Shown: piece by piece, positions 48,622 through 61,739 of the stretch
How the letters are laid out: the number at the start of each line of letters is the position of its first letter
Position numbering within the stretch: position 1 is the first letter of the stretch
DNA from: Azadirachta indica
Taxonomy: Eukaryota; Streptophyta; Magnoliopsida; Sapindales; Meliaceae
NCBI GenBank assembly: GCA_022749755.1
Contig: CM040452.1
Coordinates: 7,086,350 to 7,150,349 of the forward strand
Length of the DNA: 64,000 nt
Direction of reading: 5' to 3'
Notes under the pieces: generated by a model
Database searches by the model: none
Told to the model about the DNA's origin: nothing
The model's input: only the letters and a program-made list of their open reading frames with translations
Program-made: the position numbers and the translations under genes

Positions 48622-51600
48622 ATGGCTACTACTGTTGCTCCTGCCGTAGATCGTATCCTTTTTCGAAATATCGATCTTGGTATTGTTTAATTTCCTTGTT
48701 TCTTATTTGGATCGAAATGGTTTTATGATAATTTTAGCTTTCTAGTGTAATTTTTTGCTTGTAAATTATATAGATCCGGGTAAAGCTTGGGTCTTAGGAT
48801 TCTTGTTTGTTGATTTGTGTGTTTCTGATTATGGGTTTGTGAAAAATATGTTGTCTTATGAGGTGGCTGATGTTTTGAATTGCCGAATATTGTTTGTTAC
48901 TCTCTCAAAGTCTGTTGATTTTTGGTTCTGTCGATTGAATTCAGAAGAATTTGCTGTTATGGAACTTTTTGATGTTGGTTTTATTGTTTTTGGTTGCTTT
49001 TGTTGATTATGGTACGGTATTTATATTGTTTTTGTCCAGGGATCTGCATCTCGGTATTCAAAGATTGTATTTGAAATTATGTTCTGCTTATTGTGTTGTA
49101 GTTTCAATACTATGAATTATAGGCCGGGTTGTTTGTTATTGAAATTTTAGAAATTGAAACTTAGTGGATGCTAGTTTGAATACTGGTTTTGGTTTATAAA
49201 AAAATGTTTCCTTTACTTTTTTTGTCCCATAGAAGCTTCAGATTTGCTGCAGAAATTGTCATTAGATTCACAGACCAAGAGTCTTGAAATTTCTGAGGCT
49301 ACCAACAAGGTAAGTTTTGTGCACAGTGATGTACTGTTATTTTTGGCTTTGAGACATGTTTATGAGATTATCCGTAAGATGGATGCAAACTAACGTGTAT
49401 TTATAAATTTTTCATGCAGCCCTCAGCTAATCAGTTTGGGTCTGTTGACTCTTCAAATCCTGCTGCCAATGGACAGATCCCATCAGAGCGGTCTGGCACT
49501 CCATTTCTGAATGATTTTATGGACCCGAATATGTGCTATGTTCCTAATGGTTACCCCTCTACTGCGTACTACTATGGGGGTAAGTATTGAGTTTTAGCAT
49601 GTAGGATATAATTTCAAAATACTTGTGTACCATTTGGCGTGATGTCTTTGATTGATTTATATTGTTGAATAAATTCATGTAGGGTATGATGGGAATGTTG
49701 GCGAGTGGGAAGAATATTCAAGATATGTAAGTCAAGAAGGAGTTGACATGACTTCTGTAAGTTGCTGTGTTTTGACAGTGATGTGATGTGTTGTTCCATG
49801 TGATTTTGTTCTTTTCTTTTTGTTGGTATGGTTTGTGAAGTTCTTCCGGTATTTTCAGGGAGTTTATGGGGATAATGGGTCTCTCATGTATCACCATGGC
49901 TATGGGTATGCACCATATGCGCCTTACTCACCTGCAAGTTCACCAGTTCCGACCATGGGAACTGATGGTCAGTTATATGGACCTCAGCACTACCAGTATC
50001 CACACTATTTCCAGCCACTTACTCCAACCAGTAGTCCATACTCACCGAATCCTGTTGCTCCTCCACCTGGGGATGTTCCGACCTCTACAGCTGCTGACCA
50101 GAAGCCTTTGCCTGTTGAAACTACCAATGGAAAATCCAATGGTGTTGCAAATGGTGGAGGTGTAAAGGGGAATAATGGCTCTGCCCCCTTTAAACCAACA
50201 TTTCAGAACTCTTCTTTTAATTCAAGTAATACTTATGGAAGGGGTGGTTTGCCTGGACGTGGTCCTGCAACTGGTTATCAAGATCCTAGATACAGCGTTG
50301 ACGGGATGAGGTCTCCTATTCCATGGTTGGATGGCCCAGTAATCTCGGATGCACGGCCAGCTGCAAACAATGCATTCAATTCTTCAATTTCAAATGTCAA
50401 TAATGTTGCATCTTCTAGAAATCAGAACTACCGTCCTAATTCTCTTTACATGGTACACAAGATTCACCTTTAAACTATTTATAGTATTTTTATTTCCTAC
50501 TAGGAAATTATTATTTTAGTTCACTTCTGAAGTTTCTATTTATTCTACAGGGTTTGCACCATCCAAGACCAATTTCTGGCATGGGTACAGCACAGGGTTT
50601 CATGAATGTGAATAGGATGTATCCTAATAAGTTATATGGTCAGTATGGTAACACGTTTAGATCTGGAATGGGCTATGGCTCGAATGGTTATGATTTGAGA
50701 ACAAATGGTCGTGGTTGGCTGGCTGTTGATGGTAAGTACAAATCTCGGGGACGTGGTGGTTATTTTGGCTACGGTAATGAGAACATGGATGGGTTGAATG
50801 AGCTTAATAGGGGACCTAGAGCCAAGGGCTCCAAGAACCAAAAGGGTTCTGCACCTGTTGCCTTAGCAGTCAAAGAGCAGAATGTGCCAGGAAATGGTAC
50901 CACTGACGAGGAGAAGGAAAAGATTAGTTTGATTCCTGACCGAGAACAATACAATAAAGCAGATTTCCCAGAGGAGTACGCTGATGCTAAATTCTTTGTC
51001 ATTAAGTCATACAGTGAGGATGATGTTCATAAAAGCATTAAGTACAATGTCTGGGCCAGCACACCAAATGGCAACAAGAAGCTTGATGCTGCATACCAGG
51101 AGGCTCAGCAGAAATCTGGCGGCTGCCCTGTTTTTCTTTTCTTCTCGGTGAGGATCTGATTGAACCAAATCTAATCTAATTTATTTTCTTCTCGGGTGTC
51201 AGAGGCATGTAGATATGGGTTTTGAATTCTTTCCTTTCACAGGTTAATACAAGTGGGCAATTTGTTGGACTCGCAGAGATGGCAGGACCTGTTGATTTTA
51301 ACAAGAATGTGGAGTACTGGCAACAAGACAAGTGGACTGGCTGCTTTCCAGTGAAGTGGCACATTGTCAAAGATGTACCTAATAGTTTGTTGAAGCACAT
51401 TACTCTGGAGAACAATGAGAACAAACCTGTTACTAACAGCAGGGACACTCAAGAGGTAATTTATATTTTAGTAAATTAATCTCTTATTGTTATTCTTGTT
51501 CTCTTTTCATTTTAAATAGCAAGCTTTGATGGGGTCTTGCAGGTCAAGTTAGAGCAGGGTCTTAAATTGATCAAAATATTCAAGGATCACTCGAGCAAAA

Positions 51601-52077
51601 CATGCATTCTTGATGATTTTGGGTTTTACGAGACTCGCCAGAAAACAATTCAGGAAAAGAAGGCTAAACAACAACAGTTTCAGAAACAGGCAAGATATTC
51701 TTCTATAGCTGTCTGGTTTAATATTTCTGATTTTGTTGTCTGTTTGTATCCTCTAATTATTTGTGAAATCTTTTGCCATGGAAGCTAACTTTGTTTGCAT
51801 GCTCTTGATTTTGGCTATGCAGGTATGGGAAGGAAAGCCTGCTGATGAGAAGAAAGAAGTGGTGGCTAATGGGGAACTAAAGTCACAGAAGTCATTGGAA
51901 ACTGCCTCCAATTTGATTGAAGAGCCAACTTCAACTGCTCAGGCTAATGGGGATGCGAAGATTTCTGAGAATGGATTAGTTGCAAAAACTGGAGATACCC
52001 ACAAGGGAACTACAGCTAAACCAGTTGTAGTATCAGACAAGGTGACTTTGGCAAATGGAGTTGCAAATGGTTGTTAG
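48622..52077 (+). CDS. ECT2: YTH-domain m6A reader, ECT2-like
   Basis: Nine exons (48622-48652, 49233-49309, 49420-49579, 49683-49756, 49859-50452, 50551-51147, 51243-51455, 51543-51689, 51823-52077) give 715 aa. The first coding exon is only 31 bases and is followed by a 580-base intron. The N-terminus [20 protein letters not shown] and the long disordered Tyr/Pro/Gly/Asn-rich region ([15 protein letters not shown]) match ECT2. The YTH domain follows [12 protein letters not shown] and contains [28 protein letters not shown] and [11 protein letters not shown]; the three Trp residues (NVW, YW, KW) form the m6A cage. It binds N6-methyladenosine in mRNA in the cytoplasm and affects stability and development. 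Intron 8 uses a GC donor. ECT4 is the nearest alternative name. Confidence 0.95.
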
Positions 52078-53740
52078 CCTTAGCTGCACAGAAAGGTGGT
52101 CTGATTATATTGGAGCTTCTTGTGAGTAGTAGTTCCATCACAAGTTTTGCTGGTTTCAGAGATGGTACAGAAACAACTTCTGGCCAGTTACCTGTAATGA
52201 CTCAGGCCACCTTATTGGGTCTGCCCCCTGCTTTAGGAGTCAATAATTCATTGAGGGATTAGGCTTCACTTTAGAGTGTTCAAGTTGTCTTGGCAGGCTA
52301 AGCTTCTCAGAAGAATCTAAGTAGTATGCCCGTTCTCTTTTGTGATGGGCTCTTTTTTTTTTTTTCCCCCCCCTCCTTTTAAAATAGTGGTTTTATCTTC
52401 TAACAAGCTTTCATCCGCTAGGATTTTGGGTTTAGGGATATGCTATTTTAGTGTTTTTTTTTTCTCTTTTTAATGTTTCTCCGTTATGTTTTCTTCTTTA
52501 CCCTTTTTTTCTTTTAAAATCTGTTTGGGGCTTTTTCCTGTCTTGTAAGTCTAGATCTGCTTTCTTGCGGCAGCTTGGATTTTTGTATTTTGTAAGAGAT
52601 AGCTGCTAGAGAGACAAGGTGGGAAATTTTATTGCAATGTAATAGAGAGCTTTTCATATTCAGTAAGCAAAGAAATAGAGAGTTAAATCCTTTTATGTTA
52701 GCATCTCTTTTTGTTGATGGGATTGTAGATGATCATTCCATTTTGGGTCGTCTTTTAAGTTATTTTGTGTTTTTGGTCTGTGGCAAACTGAACTGTTTGA
52801 CATTTATGACTACTGTGCTGCTATTCGAAAATTGCGTTTTGTTTAAAAACTTCTCTTTATATATGCTCTGTTTTCACATTGTTACATACTCGAGTGTCAC
52901 GGAAAAATAGTGCCGTGATTTCCGGAAGCGGCTTTCGTGGATTTGCGTGTTTGTCTTCCATTGATGGTGTAAAAAATAAATGGACGGACAAAGCAATTAG
53001 CTCTTGAAAGGAGCAGCAGAGCAGCCGGGGTTATGTTGACCAATAAAAATAATAATGCAGAAGACAAGACAGATTTGCTCTGTTTTAATAGTTTGGCTCC
53101 TTCCAACCACTGAACTTGTACTGCCTTTTTTTTTTTTTTAACTCTGTTGTAGAATAGTACCTAATAGCCTTTTGATATGTCTTGGAACTTTCGCCACACG
53201 AGTATTTAACAAATTCGGATACCAGAAAAGCTGAAAAAAAAGAAACTTTAAAGCATTTAATATAAAAATAAAAAATGTTAATATGAAATTCCATTAAAAT
53301 TTTATTAAGATTTTACATTTCTCATGTAGAATGCTCAATCGCAAATCTTATTAAGCTAAGCATAGTCAAAATTCGTACCACTCAACTCTAAACGACTTCA
53401 TTTCAGTAATTGAAGTAATTAGAATGTATGAACAAATAAAAATAGGCTATGTTCGAGTCGCTTCGGACTCTTGCTGAGGAGTTAGGTCTTGGATTCTTGC
53501 TCGTTAAAGTCAGCGACGTTAATTCTCATAATAACTTGTGGGCAACTTTGCCTTCAAAGGTTAGTTATTATTCGGTATGGGTGAAGATATCCAAACTGTT
53601 ATGTCAGACTGCGATTTTATTTAGATTTTTTGTGAACATTCAATCTAATATTGATAGTGTGCACATATAACATTTGAAAAAAAAAATTGTATAACGTGAC
53701 ATATTAAAATAAAATAAAAAATTGATTATAAGGTTGGACT
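52078..53740. other. YTH gene 3' UTR and intergenic spacer
   Basis: The first 500-600 bases are T-rich and fit a long 3' UTR. Beyond that I see no gene. A frame at about 53449-53670 contains a piece (LAEELGLGFLLVKV) that could be a remnant of a transposon or of a gene, but it has no supporting neighbours. Confidence 0.5.
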
Positions 53741-53742
53741 GC

Positions 53743-53748
53743 CACGTG
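53743..53748. promoter_or_regulatory. G-box/ABRE upstream of BCKDH E1 beta
   Basis: CACGTG in GCCACGTGTA lies 124 bp before the start codon. Branched-chain amino acid catabolic genes, including the Arabidopsis relative DIN4, are induced by darkness and sugar starvation, and G-box-binding bZIPs take part in that response; the link here is inferred. Confidence 0.5.
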
Positions 53749-53871
53749 TACAAAAGACAACTCAGCTCAAACTCCAAGCTGTTGAACTCATCCACCTATT
53801 GTCTCACGAACGAAATCCCGAGGATTTTGTAAACTCATCCAGAAAATCTTGGCTTGGCGGAGATTTCAGAC

Positions 53872-56800
53872 ATGGCGACTAGTTTCAGAAGATTTGGGAG
53901 GAGATTGGTGGGTTCTATTTCAAGGAATAATTTTTCAACGTCTTGCGAAAAACAGTTGATTCAACAGCAAGATGGAGGTGGAAAGTCTTTGAATTTGTAC
54001 TCTGCCATCAATCAGGCTCTTCATATCGCCTTGGAAACCGATCCTCGGTGTGTTTTTTATTTTACCCGGATGGGTTTTTGGGTTCTGTGATGAGTTTTTG
54101 CTTTGAAAGTTTTGTTCTTTGTAGAGTTTTATGTGATTTTTTGAGCTGCGTTTGAATTTGTTGTCTTCGATCTATTGGCTTTGTGTGAATGTTTTGATAT
54201 GTGATCTGTTATGATAATCTTCATTTGGACGGTATTTGTGTATTTTATGAGTGTAGTTTTCAATTTGTAGTGACCTTTCAATTCATTGAAGAAAAATGAT
54301 AACTTGAACAGGATCATACACAGTTGATCTGATTGGGATTGGCGTAGGAATACCTGTACTTTATCATTGAGTCATATTATCTGATGTTTCTTGCTCCTTG
54401 TAAAACCTTTTATCACTGCCTGGCTAAATGTCTCTTAGATGCTTCAATTTTGATGAGCTGGTTTATCTTGTATCTCAGTGTCTTCTAAGCCTATGAAAAT
54501 GTTGTCTACTTTCTCTTTGTTGCATTGTTTGTGCCTCTTTTGACTTGTATAAGTTACGCCATTGTGAGTTTGCTTATGGACGACTACATTTCCTCACAGA
54601 GCTTATGTCTTTGGAGAAGATGTGAGCTTTGGTGGGGTTTTCCGATGCACGACAGGATTAGCTGATCGATTTGGTAGAAGTAGGGTTTTCAATACCCCTC
54701 TCTGTGAACAGGTATTAATATTTCACAGTTTGTCTTGGTGCCATTTGTTCACACATGCGGACACAAATCTTATTGTTTTGTGTTTCTCTAGTCATTTATT
54801 CCCTTTCTTTATTTTATAATGACTTCTATTACCCCCTTTTGTGCCATGCATATTTGATAAATTCCGTACTGCCTTGTGTGCAGGGCATTGTTGGATTTGG
54901 CATTGGCCTGGCAGCCATGGTGTGTTGGAGAAATTTATCCATAGAATGCACAAGTTCTGGAATCATTCTCTGCATAGTTTCTTTTTAAACTCTACTTAAA
55001 TCATTTCATGTCTTAATAGGGAAATCGAGCTATAGCTGAAATTCAATTTGCAGATTATATTTTTCCAGCTTTTGATCAGGTAAAGTTTTCTCATAAGGAA
55101 TAAGTTCTATCAATGCTCCATAGTTCATTAACCTTTCCTTGACATAATTTTTCTTGTCAGATTGTCAATGAGGCTGCTAAGTTTCGATACAGGAGCGGAA
55201 ATCAATTTAATTGTGGGGGTAATATCTAGCTGTCTTTATCTTCTGATTCTCTCTTCTTGGGTTTCTCTTCTCTCCCTTCCCCCTGCTCTCTTTTGGTCCT
55301 TGAAGAGGTTTTGTGTGATACCGCAGGATTAACAATAAGAGCTCCGTATGGAGCTGTGGGCCATGGTGGACATTATCACTCTCAATCCCCTGAAGCTTTC
55401 TTTTGTCATGTTCCCGGTCTTAAAGTAAATTTCTTGCTCCTTCAGTTAATTTGACTTTTTAATTTGTTTTCTTTTGGTTATGATTTTGTTCTCCCTGATA
55501 GGCAATGCTCTGGATAATAACCACAGTTCATGAGGAGTAAAAGAAAGTATTTTGTTTTACTTGGGAGATTATTGAAAACTTTTCACACCATATTGGTTCC
55601 TGGATCCTGTTTCAAGAAATTTAATATATTTTGTATTTTCTCCGATATCTTAAATGGTGAATTTTTAGGTGGTCATCCCTAGAAGCCCAAGGCAAGCAAA
55701 AGGATTATTGTTGTCATGCATTCGCGATCCAAACCCCATTGTCTTTTTTGAGCCAAAGGTACTCTACTCATTCAACTCAAATCCAGTTATACTTGCTCTG
55801 GTTCCCAATTTATCAACTAATAATTTTTCTAATTGATATCATGTAAATATCTGTGATCTCAGTGGCTTTACCGTTTGTCAATAGAAGAGGTTCCTGAGGA
55901 CGATTATATGTTGCCTCTATCAGAGGCAGAGGTACTTAGCTTTGTCTTTGATGGATAATTATCTTCAGTTAGAATCTGAATAAATGCAAATGCAAATGCT
56001 AATGATTAGGTGATTCTAGAAGGCAGCGACATAACACTTGTTGGCTGGGGAGCACAACTATCTGTCATGGAAGAGGCCTGTATAGATGCCGAAAAGGTAT
56101 ATGATTTTCATCACTTTAAATTCTTCTTCTTAATATAATATTAAACTATAAAGTTTAATGTAGTATTAGTTTTAGCATTGGGACATACCTTTTGCAAGGG
56201 TTTTAGTCCTGTTTAGTCATTTGACCCTTGAGATTTTTTTCTGCAGGAAGGGATTTCTTGTGAACTGATAGACCTGAAAACTCTAATACCGTGGGATAAG
56301 GAAACGGTAGAGGCGTCTGTCAAGAAAACCGGAAGGCTTCTTGTAAGGATAGAACCTTCTCAAAATCACGCTTCTTGATGTAACTAGTTGGTGTAGTTGA
56401 TCTGTTTTGTTGCCATCTCTGCAGATTAGTCATGAAGCTCCGGTTACCGGAGGTTTTGGTGCAGAAATATCAGCATCTATTGTTGAACGTTGCTTCTTAA
56501 GGGTAATCACTTTTCATGGACTTGTTTTTTCCTTGTTTATTTGTAGATGTATAATCACCCATGCTTGTTTTTGTTGATAATTGGTGTTAATGTTTGGTAA
56601 CAAATTGAATAAATTCTATAGGCTGATGATTCATAGGTATATCTTAGTTTGAAAAATGCCAGCTTACTGGCATGAAATTATATGCAAGCAGATAATGATA
56701 TGTGTAAAAGTTATCTGAATTTGGAGTTGATTTACATGCTCTTACTTAATTGGGCTTCGAGTTAAGTTGTTTGTATTGGAGTATTAAGTTCATCGATGTG

Positions 56801-57401
56801 GTAAGCTGGTGCTTGACATGGTTACTGATTTGCACTGCTGGGCAAGTGTAGTATAAATATTTTGCAGAGGGCGATTAGTACATTCTTGGTGTGGTCTAGA
56901 GGAGTAGTTGGAGGCATAGCTCTGTCATTGAATCAAAAAAGTATGCGCTGTGTTATTGGTCATGATTAAAGTGACGAGTATGGATTGTATGTATATTGAA
57001 TAACAACAGTAAAGTGGTCATTTGATACATGTCAAATTATGTTATTCTGGGATCTTGACATGAGATGAAAATTGGAAATCTCACGTTATCTGATGCAGCA
57101 AACTGTTTCTTTATTTTGGTAAAATGCATGTATCTTAGTGTTGAGGTGATATTGATTATTGACTAAAATTGTAAAATACAATTTGCAGTTAGAAGCTCCA
57201 GTGGCTCGAGTTTGTGGTCTTGACACTCCCTTCCCTCTTGTTTTTGAACCCTTCTACATGCCCACCAAGAACAAGGCAAGTTCTCTTGAATCTCCGAAGT
57301 TCTGACTCAGCATTTTGTTGCATGAACCAATTACAAAGAATTCATTCCATATTTTCTGGATGCAGATATTAGATGCAATCAAATCAACTGTAAATTACTA
57401 G
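53872..57401 (+). CDS. BCDHB: Branched-chain 2-oxoacid dehydrogenase E1 subunit beta, mitochondrial
   Basis: Thirteen exons (53872-54047, 54600-54711, 54884-54919, 55020-55079, 55161-55218, 55327-55424, 55669-55758, 55863-55931, 56010-56096, 56247-56342, 56425-56502, 57189-57275, 57366-57401) give 360 aa. An Arg/Ser-rich mitochondrial presequence ([18 protein letters not shown]) precedes the mature part ([19 protein letters not shown]). Transketolase-like E1 beta marks follow: [48 protein letters not shown], and the C-terminal domain [13 protein letters not shown] and [14 protein letters not shown]. With E1 alpha it decarboxylates keto acids from Leu, Ile and Val and feeds the E2/E3 complex in the matrix. 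Matches Arabidopsis BCDH beta1/DIN4. Intron 12 uses a GC donor. Confidence 0.96.
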
Positions 57402-59324
57402 CAATATGATCATCTTGCATCATATACCGCACAGATTCAGATTAACTGTTGTCATCATACACACGCATGTAGGGGGGAAATAAGTGAAGCTCAAGGCATG
57501 GACTTTTGCAGGAGTTGGTTCCAACGTGAAAAATGAAGTAGCAAATAAGTGCAGTGCCTATGCGATACACCCACCAACCAAGCAATCTTTTATCCTCTGT
57601 AAACTGATGATGAATTGCAATCATCAGCGAACTTGAAATATATTACAGTGGATCTGATATTTTCATTTGTCTTGATCTTCGAGAACATACCCATCAGCGT
57701 TATGTTTCCTAATAGAATTTTCATTCCAGACGTTTTGACAATGAAGAGCCTTTGCATACATAATAGTTATTTAAGAAATCCCAGATTATGATCTTCAGTA
57801 TTTGTTAAGAATCTCAATATGTTGGCCTTCAATTTAAGCAATTACTATTACGGAATTTGCTTGTAAAGGCCATTTTCATTAGCTTTAAACAAACTTAATT
57901 GATTTGTCGAATAGCTGGAAGCTTTATATTGTATTGAAAGTGGGATAAGTTCAATGTCCGAGAACATGTCTGCTGCCATCTTCAGCTTTCCATGAAGAAG
58001 GGAGATAACCAAAAATCTTTTCGAAAAGAAATTTCCAATGAAAAACAGAGGAACTTACCAATCTGAAAAGAAAATCAAAGAAAAAAGGGCCTCAGAGATC
58101 TTGGTGGCTGGAGAATCATCAGATGAAGGAACATAAAAGTGCCCCATCAAGAGTAGCAAATATTTTTCATAACATCACCGGCCAATTTAATTAATTCAAA
58201 AAGCCCCAGCTCAGTTTAAAAGAATACAAAAAAATGTACTTTTTCAATGGAGGAAGTCAGAAGTAGCTGGTTGTTGATATCATGTTTGATAAACAAATCA
58301 ATGGGAATCCGTCTGATTCATTTCATCACTCAACCTCCATTAATAAAAATTCAATCTTCTTTCTATAAATAAATAAAAATGTATCTACCTTGTCACCGAG
58401 AAATTCTAATAGAAGAAAATACGGAGCTAAAGGTAGAATTATACATACACGAGTTAGCGTATGTATAACGGAACTTCGATTTGGCCTAACGATAGATTCA
58501 TTGATTCAGGAAGCGAACCAACGAATTGCAATATTAGGCCATTATCAAAAATTGCGAGAACAAAAAACAAAAAATCAAATGAGAAAATCGATCTTCAAGA
58601 CGAAGAAGAGAAAGTTACAAGCAGCAATTAGTTTGAATAAGTAATTAGCAGTGGGTGGTGGTATATATATATATATAGAGAGGAAGAGAAAGTGAAACCC
58701 TACAACGAGTTGAAACCCTAGAAAGACAGTGAGAAATGTTTTGGATCAGAAGAATTTGGAGCGTCTGGTTTTTGTTGGCATCAATGGAATGTGGATTGGG
58801 CGTCAAACCAGCCCACCCACAAAAACCCATAATTTAATAATACCACATGAGGTCCCTAATAGCCCAAAATTGAAGTCTACGTAACACACAAACATCTGAT
58901 AGGTCAAAAGAGAAGATTTATATATATATACACGCCTGTACAGACAAAATCTGCTATTTAAATTAATTTCATTTGACGTTTTTATCATGTTTTCGATTTA
59001 ATTTACCCATAAAAAGATCTGCACTGATGTGATTTTAATTTTTTAAAGCAAATATAGATTTTCCTTACTTAAATAACAAAATTCAACGTGAAAATTATAC
59101 TGAAGGATTAAAAAATACAACAAAATCATATACATATTATTACATATATCATGCGCTGTTGCCTTCTTTACCTGAACTCACTAGTTCTAATAACCAATTG
59201 CCCTTCTGACCAAATTTACACTCAAGTCTCTAAGCTTTTAGTGGTCACGTTTCCTGAAACAAAGGAGTACTTCCATGGTTTTCCAGAATCAGATGACAGT
59301 GTAAATCAAGGAGTGGTCCCAAAA
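57402..59324. other. Intergenic spacer with a 3' UTR, an orphan open frame and telo-box-like motifs
   Basis: 57.4-57.8 kb probably holds the BCKDH 3' UTR. At 58390-58644 (+) an 84-codon frame without ATG (starts TTG) is rich in Lys/Arg and reads RRKYGAKGRIIHTRVSV; its look is organelle-like but I cannot assign it. At about 58662-58677 there is a (TA)n tract, followed by two AAACCCTA motifs (near 58696 and 58714) and a 33-codon frame starting at 58737. None is a secure gene. Confidence 0.4.
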
Positions 59325-61739
59325 TTATACTTCCAATGAAACTTCCTGCTTAACCTCAGTTCTAGCAGTTCCTTTGAGATCCCTCACAAAGGTCCGAAGA
59401 CACCCGTTGATTATGCGTGGCGCTGCTCCATCACAGAATCGTTTCGCAAGATCAACAGCCTTCAAGAATAGTATTATATGTTAAAGAGAGATAAAAATGT
59501 TCAGATTATAGTGAAAGAGCAGAAAATATGAACAGTGAAAGGATGGAAGAGCATGAAATGTACCTCATTAATCACAATCTGGTGCTGTGTTCCTAGAACC
59601 GTTATCTCTGACATTGCTAAATGGAGGATGCTAAGCTCCAAAATTCTTCCGGCGGGCTGATCCTGAAAGTAATATCAAAGAGGGCTGAGACATATGAAAG
59701 CTATATATAACATGTCAACAGATTAGACCAAAGTGACCAAGGTAAATAAAACCCGACTCATGAAGGAATTGGCTTATGTTGCATGTGAACAAATGTGCAA
59801 TGCTCTCAACTATAACTTATGCTATTCATATTGCATTTTCTCAACTTGTAAAAACTTGAAAAGCACACTTTATTTTAGGTAGTTTAAGAACTTGAAATAT
59901 TTTCCATCAGATACATACACAAACACATGTACGTGTGACACTATGATTGACATGAGATGTAGCAAATCTTTCCACATAATTGATGCCAATGGAGATATTT
60001 TGTACACGTTTTCTCTCATTCAAGCAAAAATATTTTCCAGAAAAAGATCAAACAAGTTTAAGAAGACAAAAAACAGAGACATCAATGCCTGGCATATACT
60101 TTGAAGTTTCATGAGAACAAGTATTGTAAAACCATTTTCCAGACCTTCCAATTTGGCGGGATAACTTTGTCAATAATGCAGACATGATTATCCCACTTAT
60201 CAACAACTGCAACCAAAAGCTTCCTCGTGAAACTGCAGTAAAGCATAAAAGATTAGATACAAAGCTGCCTCACTCTCACAAAGATTGAAGACATGCAACT
60301 AATATCTTGAGGGACTCACCGCAACAGTAGTTTGCTATACACCAACCTTGGTGGAGCTGAAAGAACTTCTGCTTCTGAGGTAAAAATTCAACATGGAATT
60401 AGGCTTATAGAAAGAAAGAGTCAAACAAAAGCGAAACACAACTTCATTTGTGAATAATTATTAAGAAATTCATAAGTTGATGAAAACCAACAAAATAATG
60501 AATCATCTATATGTGCACAACAACCTAGACGAAGCATACAAACAGCGCATACAGGTTCTCTGACTACATAAAGTCTCTTGCGTTCACATTCCAATTCCCA
60601 TGTATCATAGATTGACATAAATCAACAAAACTACGACCCCAGACTTTCTAAGATTAATAATGCCTTGTCTGTAAGCATAAGTTGACTCATACCAAATTCT
60701 GTTTGCCATTCAACCAAAAGAAAAGACTCCCATTTGCCAGAAAGTAAAGGCATTAGCACGTATAAGGACTGTATAAAGTTTTTCCTAAAATGTTTAATTA
60801 CCAATTGCAGACTCCTCTTCGTCATGTCGCATAAGCTCATCTGCCTCTTCGGCTGATTCTGTTGTCACAGGAGGGCCTCCAAAACTCATATGATTATACT
60901 CCAACAATGAAGCCTTGTTGAATTCATATCCAGGTTCTACAAATGCAAATTGAAAAAAAGCTAATTAGAGATACAAATACATCAAACGAACATGATAAAG
61001 CAGATTGAGCACAATTTTAGGCATTACCTCTTCTAGAATTCACTCTCCTCTCAAAAAGCCGAATAGGATCAGACCCTTCTAAACATGCCGCGTATACAAT
61101 TAATCTGCCAATTAAACCCCACAGAAACATTCACTCTAAACCCACAAAATTGAGTTTCTTTTCCTCTAAAAACACAAGCAACAACCTTCACTCGCTAAAT
61201 CCTTTGTAGAGTTCAATTACAAAAATAGTTTCCAATTTTGAGAAAAAGCACAAAAACAAATAAATAAAGGACAAACAACACAAGCAATTAATTTGCCAAA
61301 ACCCATAAAATTCTTTTTTCCTTTCCACTGTAAAAAAAAAGGAGCTTTCACTTACTAAATCGTACATTAAGTTCAAATACATACAAAAATTTCCAATTAT
61401 GAGAGAAAACACAAAAGCAAGTAAAGAAACAAGAAATACATACACAGCGAGTTCTCTGGCAGCTCTGGGGCTGCAAAACCTGCCGCTCTTATCAATCTTT
61501 GGCATCATTTCTTTCGCAGTATTAGTCGTGAGGGACTCCCTAGTCTTCTCCAACGTCTCTTGTACTGCAAATGCAGAGCAAGTAATGATGGAGGTTCGTG
61601 TGCTGGATAGTTGACGGTTTCTGGCTCCAAAGTTGACCAATTGTGCATAACTTTTCAAGGAAGAAGATGAGACCGATGTTTGCAGATTGAATAGGAAATG
61701 GGTTTTTGAAGAACAACTTAAAAGTGAACTGGAATCCAT
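59325..61739 (-). CDS. NusB-domain protein, probably plastid
   Basis: Seven exons on the minus strand (61739-61444, 61104-61028, 60936-60802, 60374-60320, 60232-60145, 59662-59564, 59459-59325) give 294 aa. The Ser-rich N-terminus (MDSSSLLSCSSKTHFLF) looks like a plastid transit peptide of about 50 residues. NusB-type sequence follows: CSPRAARELAVLIVYAACLEG, then an inserted acidic stretch (ESAEEADELMRHDEEE), then RILELSILHLAMSEI, the QIVINEAVDLAKRFCDG motif and a final RIINGCLRTFVRDL helix. Bacterial NusB binds boxA RNA and takes part in antitermination of rRNA operons; a similar role in plastid transcription or rRNA handling is inferred. It resembles Arabidopsis At4g26370. Confidence 0.9.

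Noticed and set aside
53449..53670. 73-codon frame with LAEELGLGFLLVKV
   Set aside because: No ATG context, splice support or domain; at most a transposon scrap.
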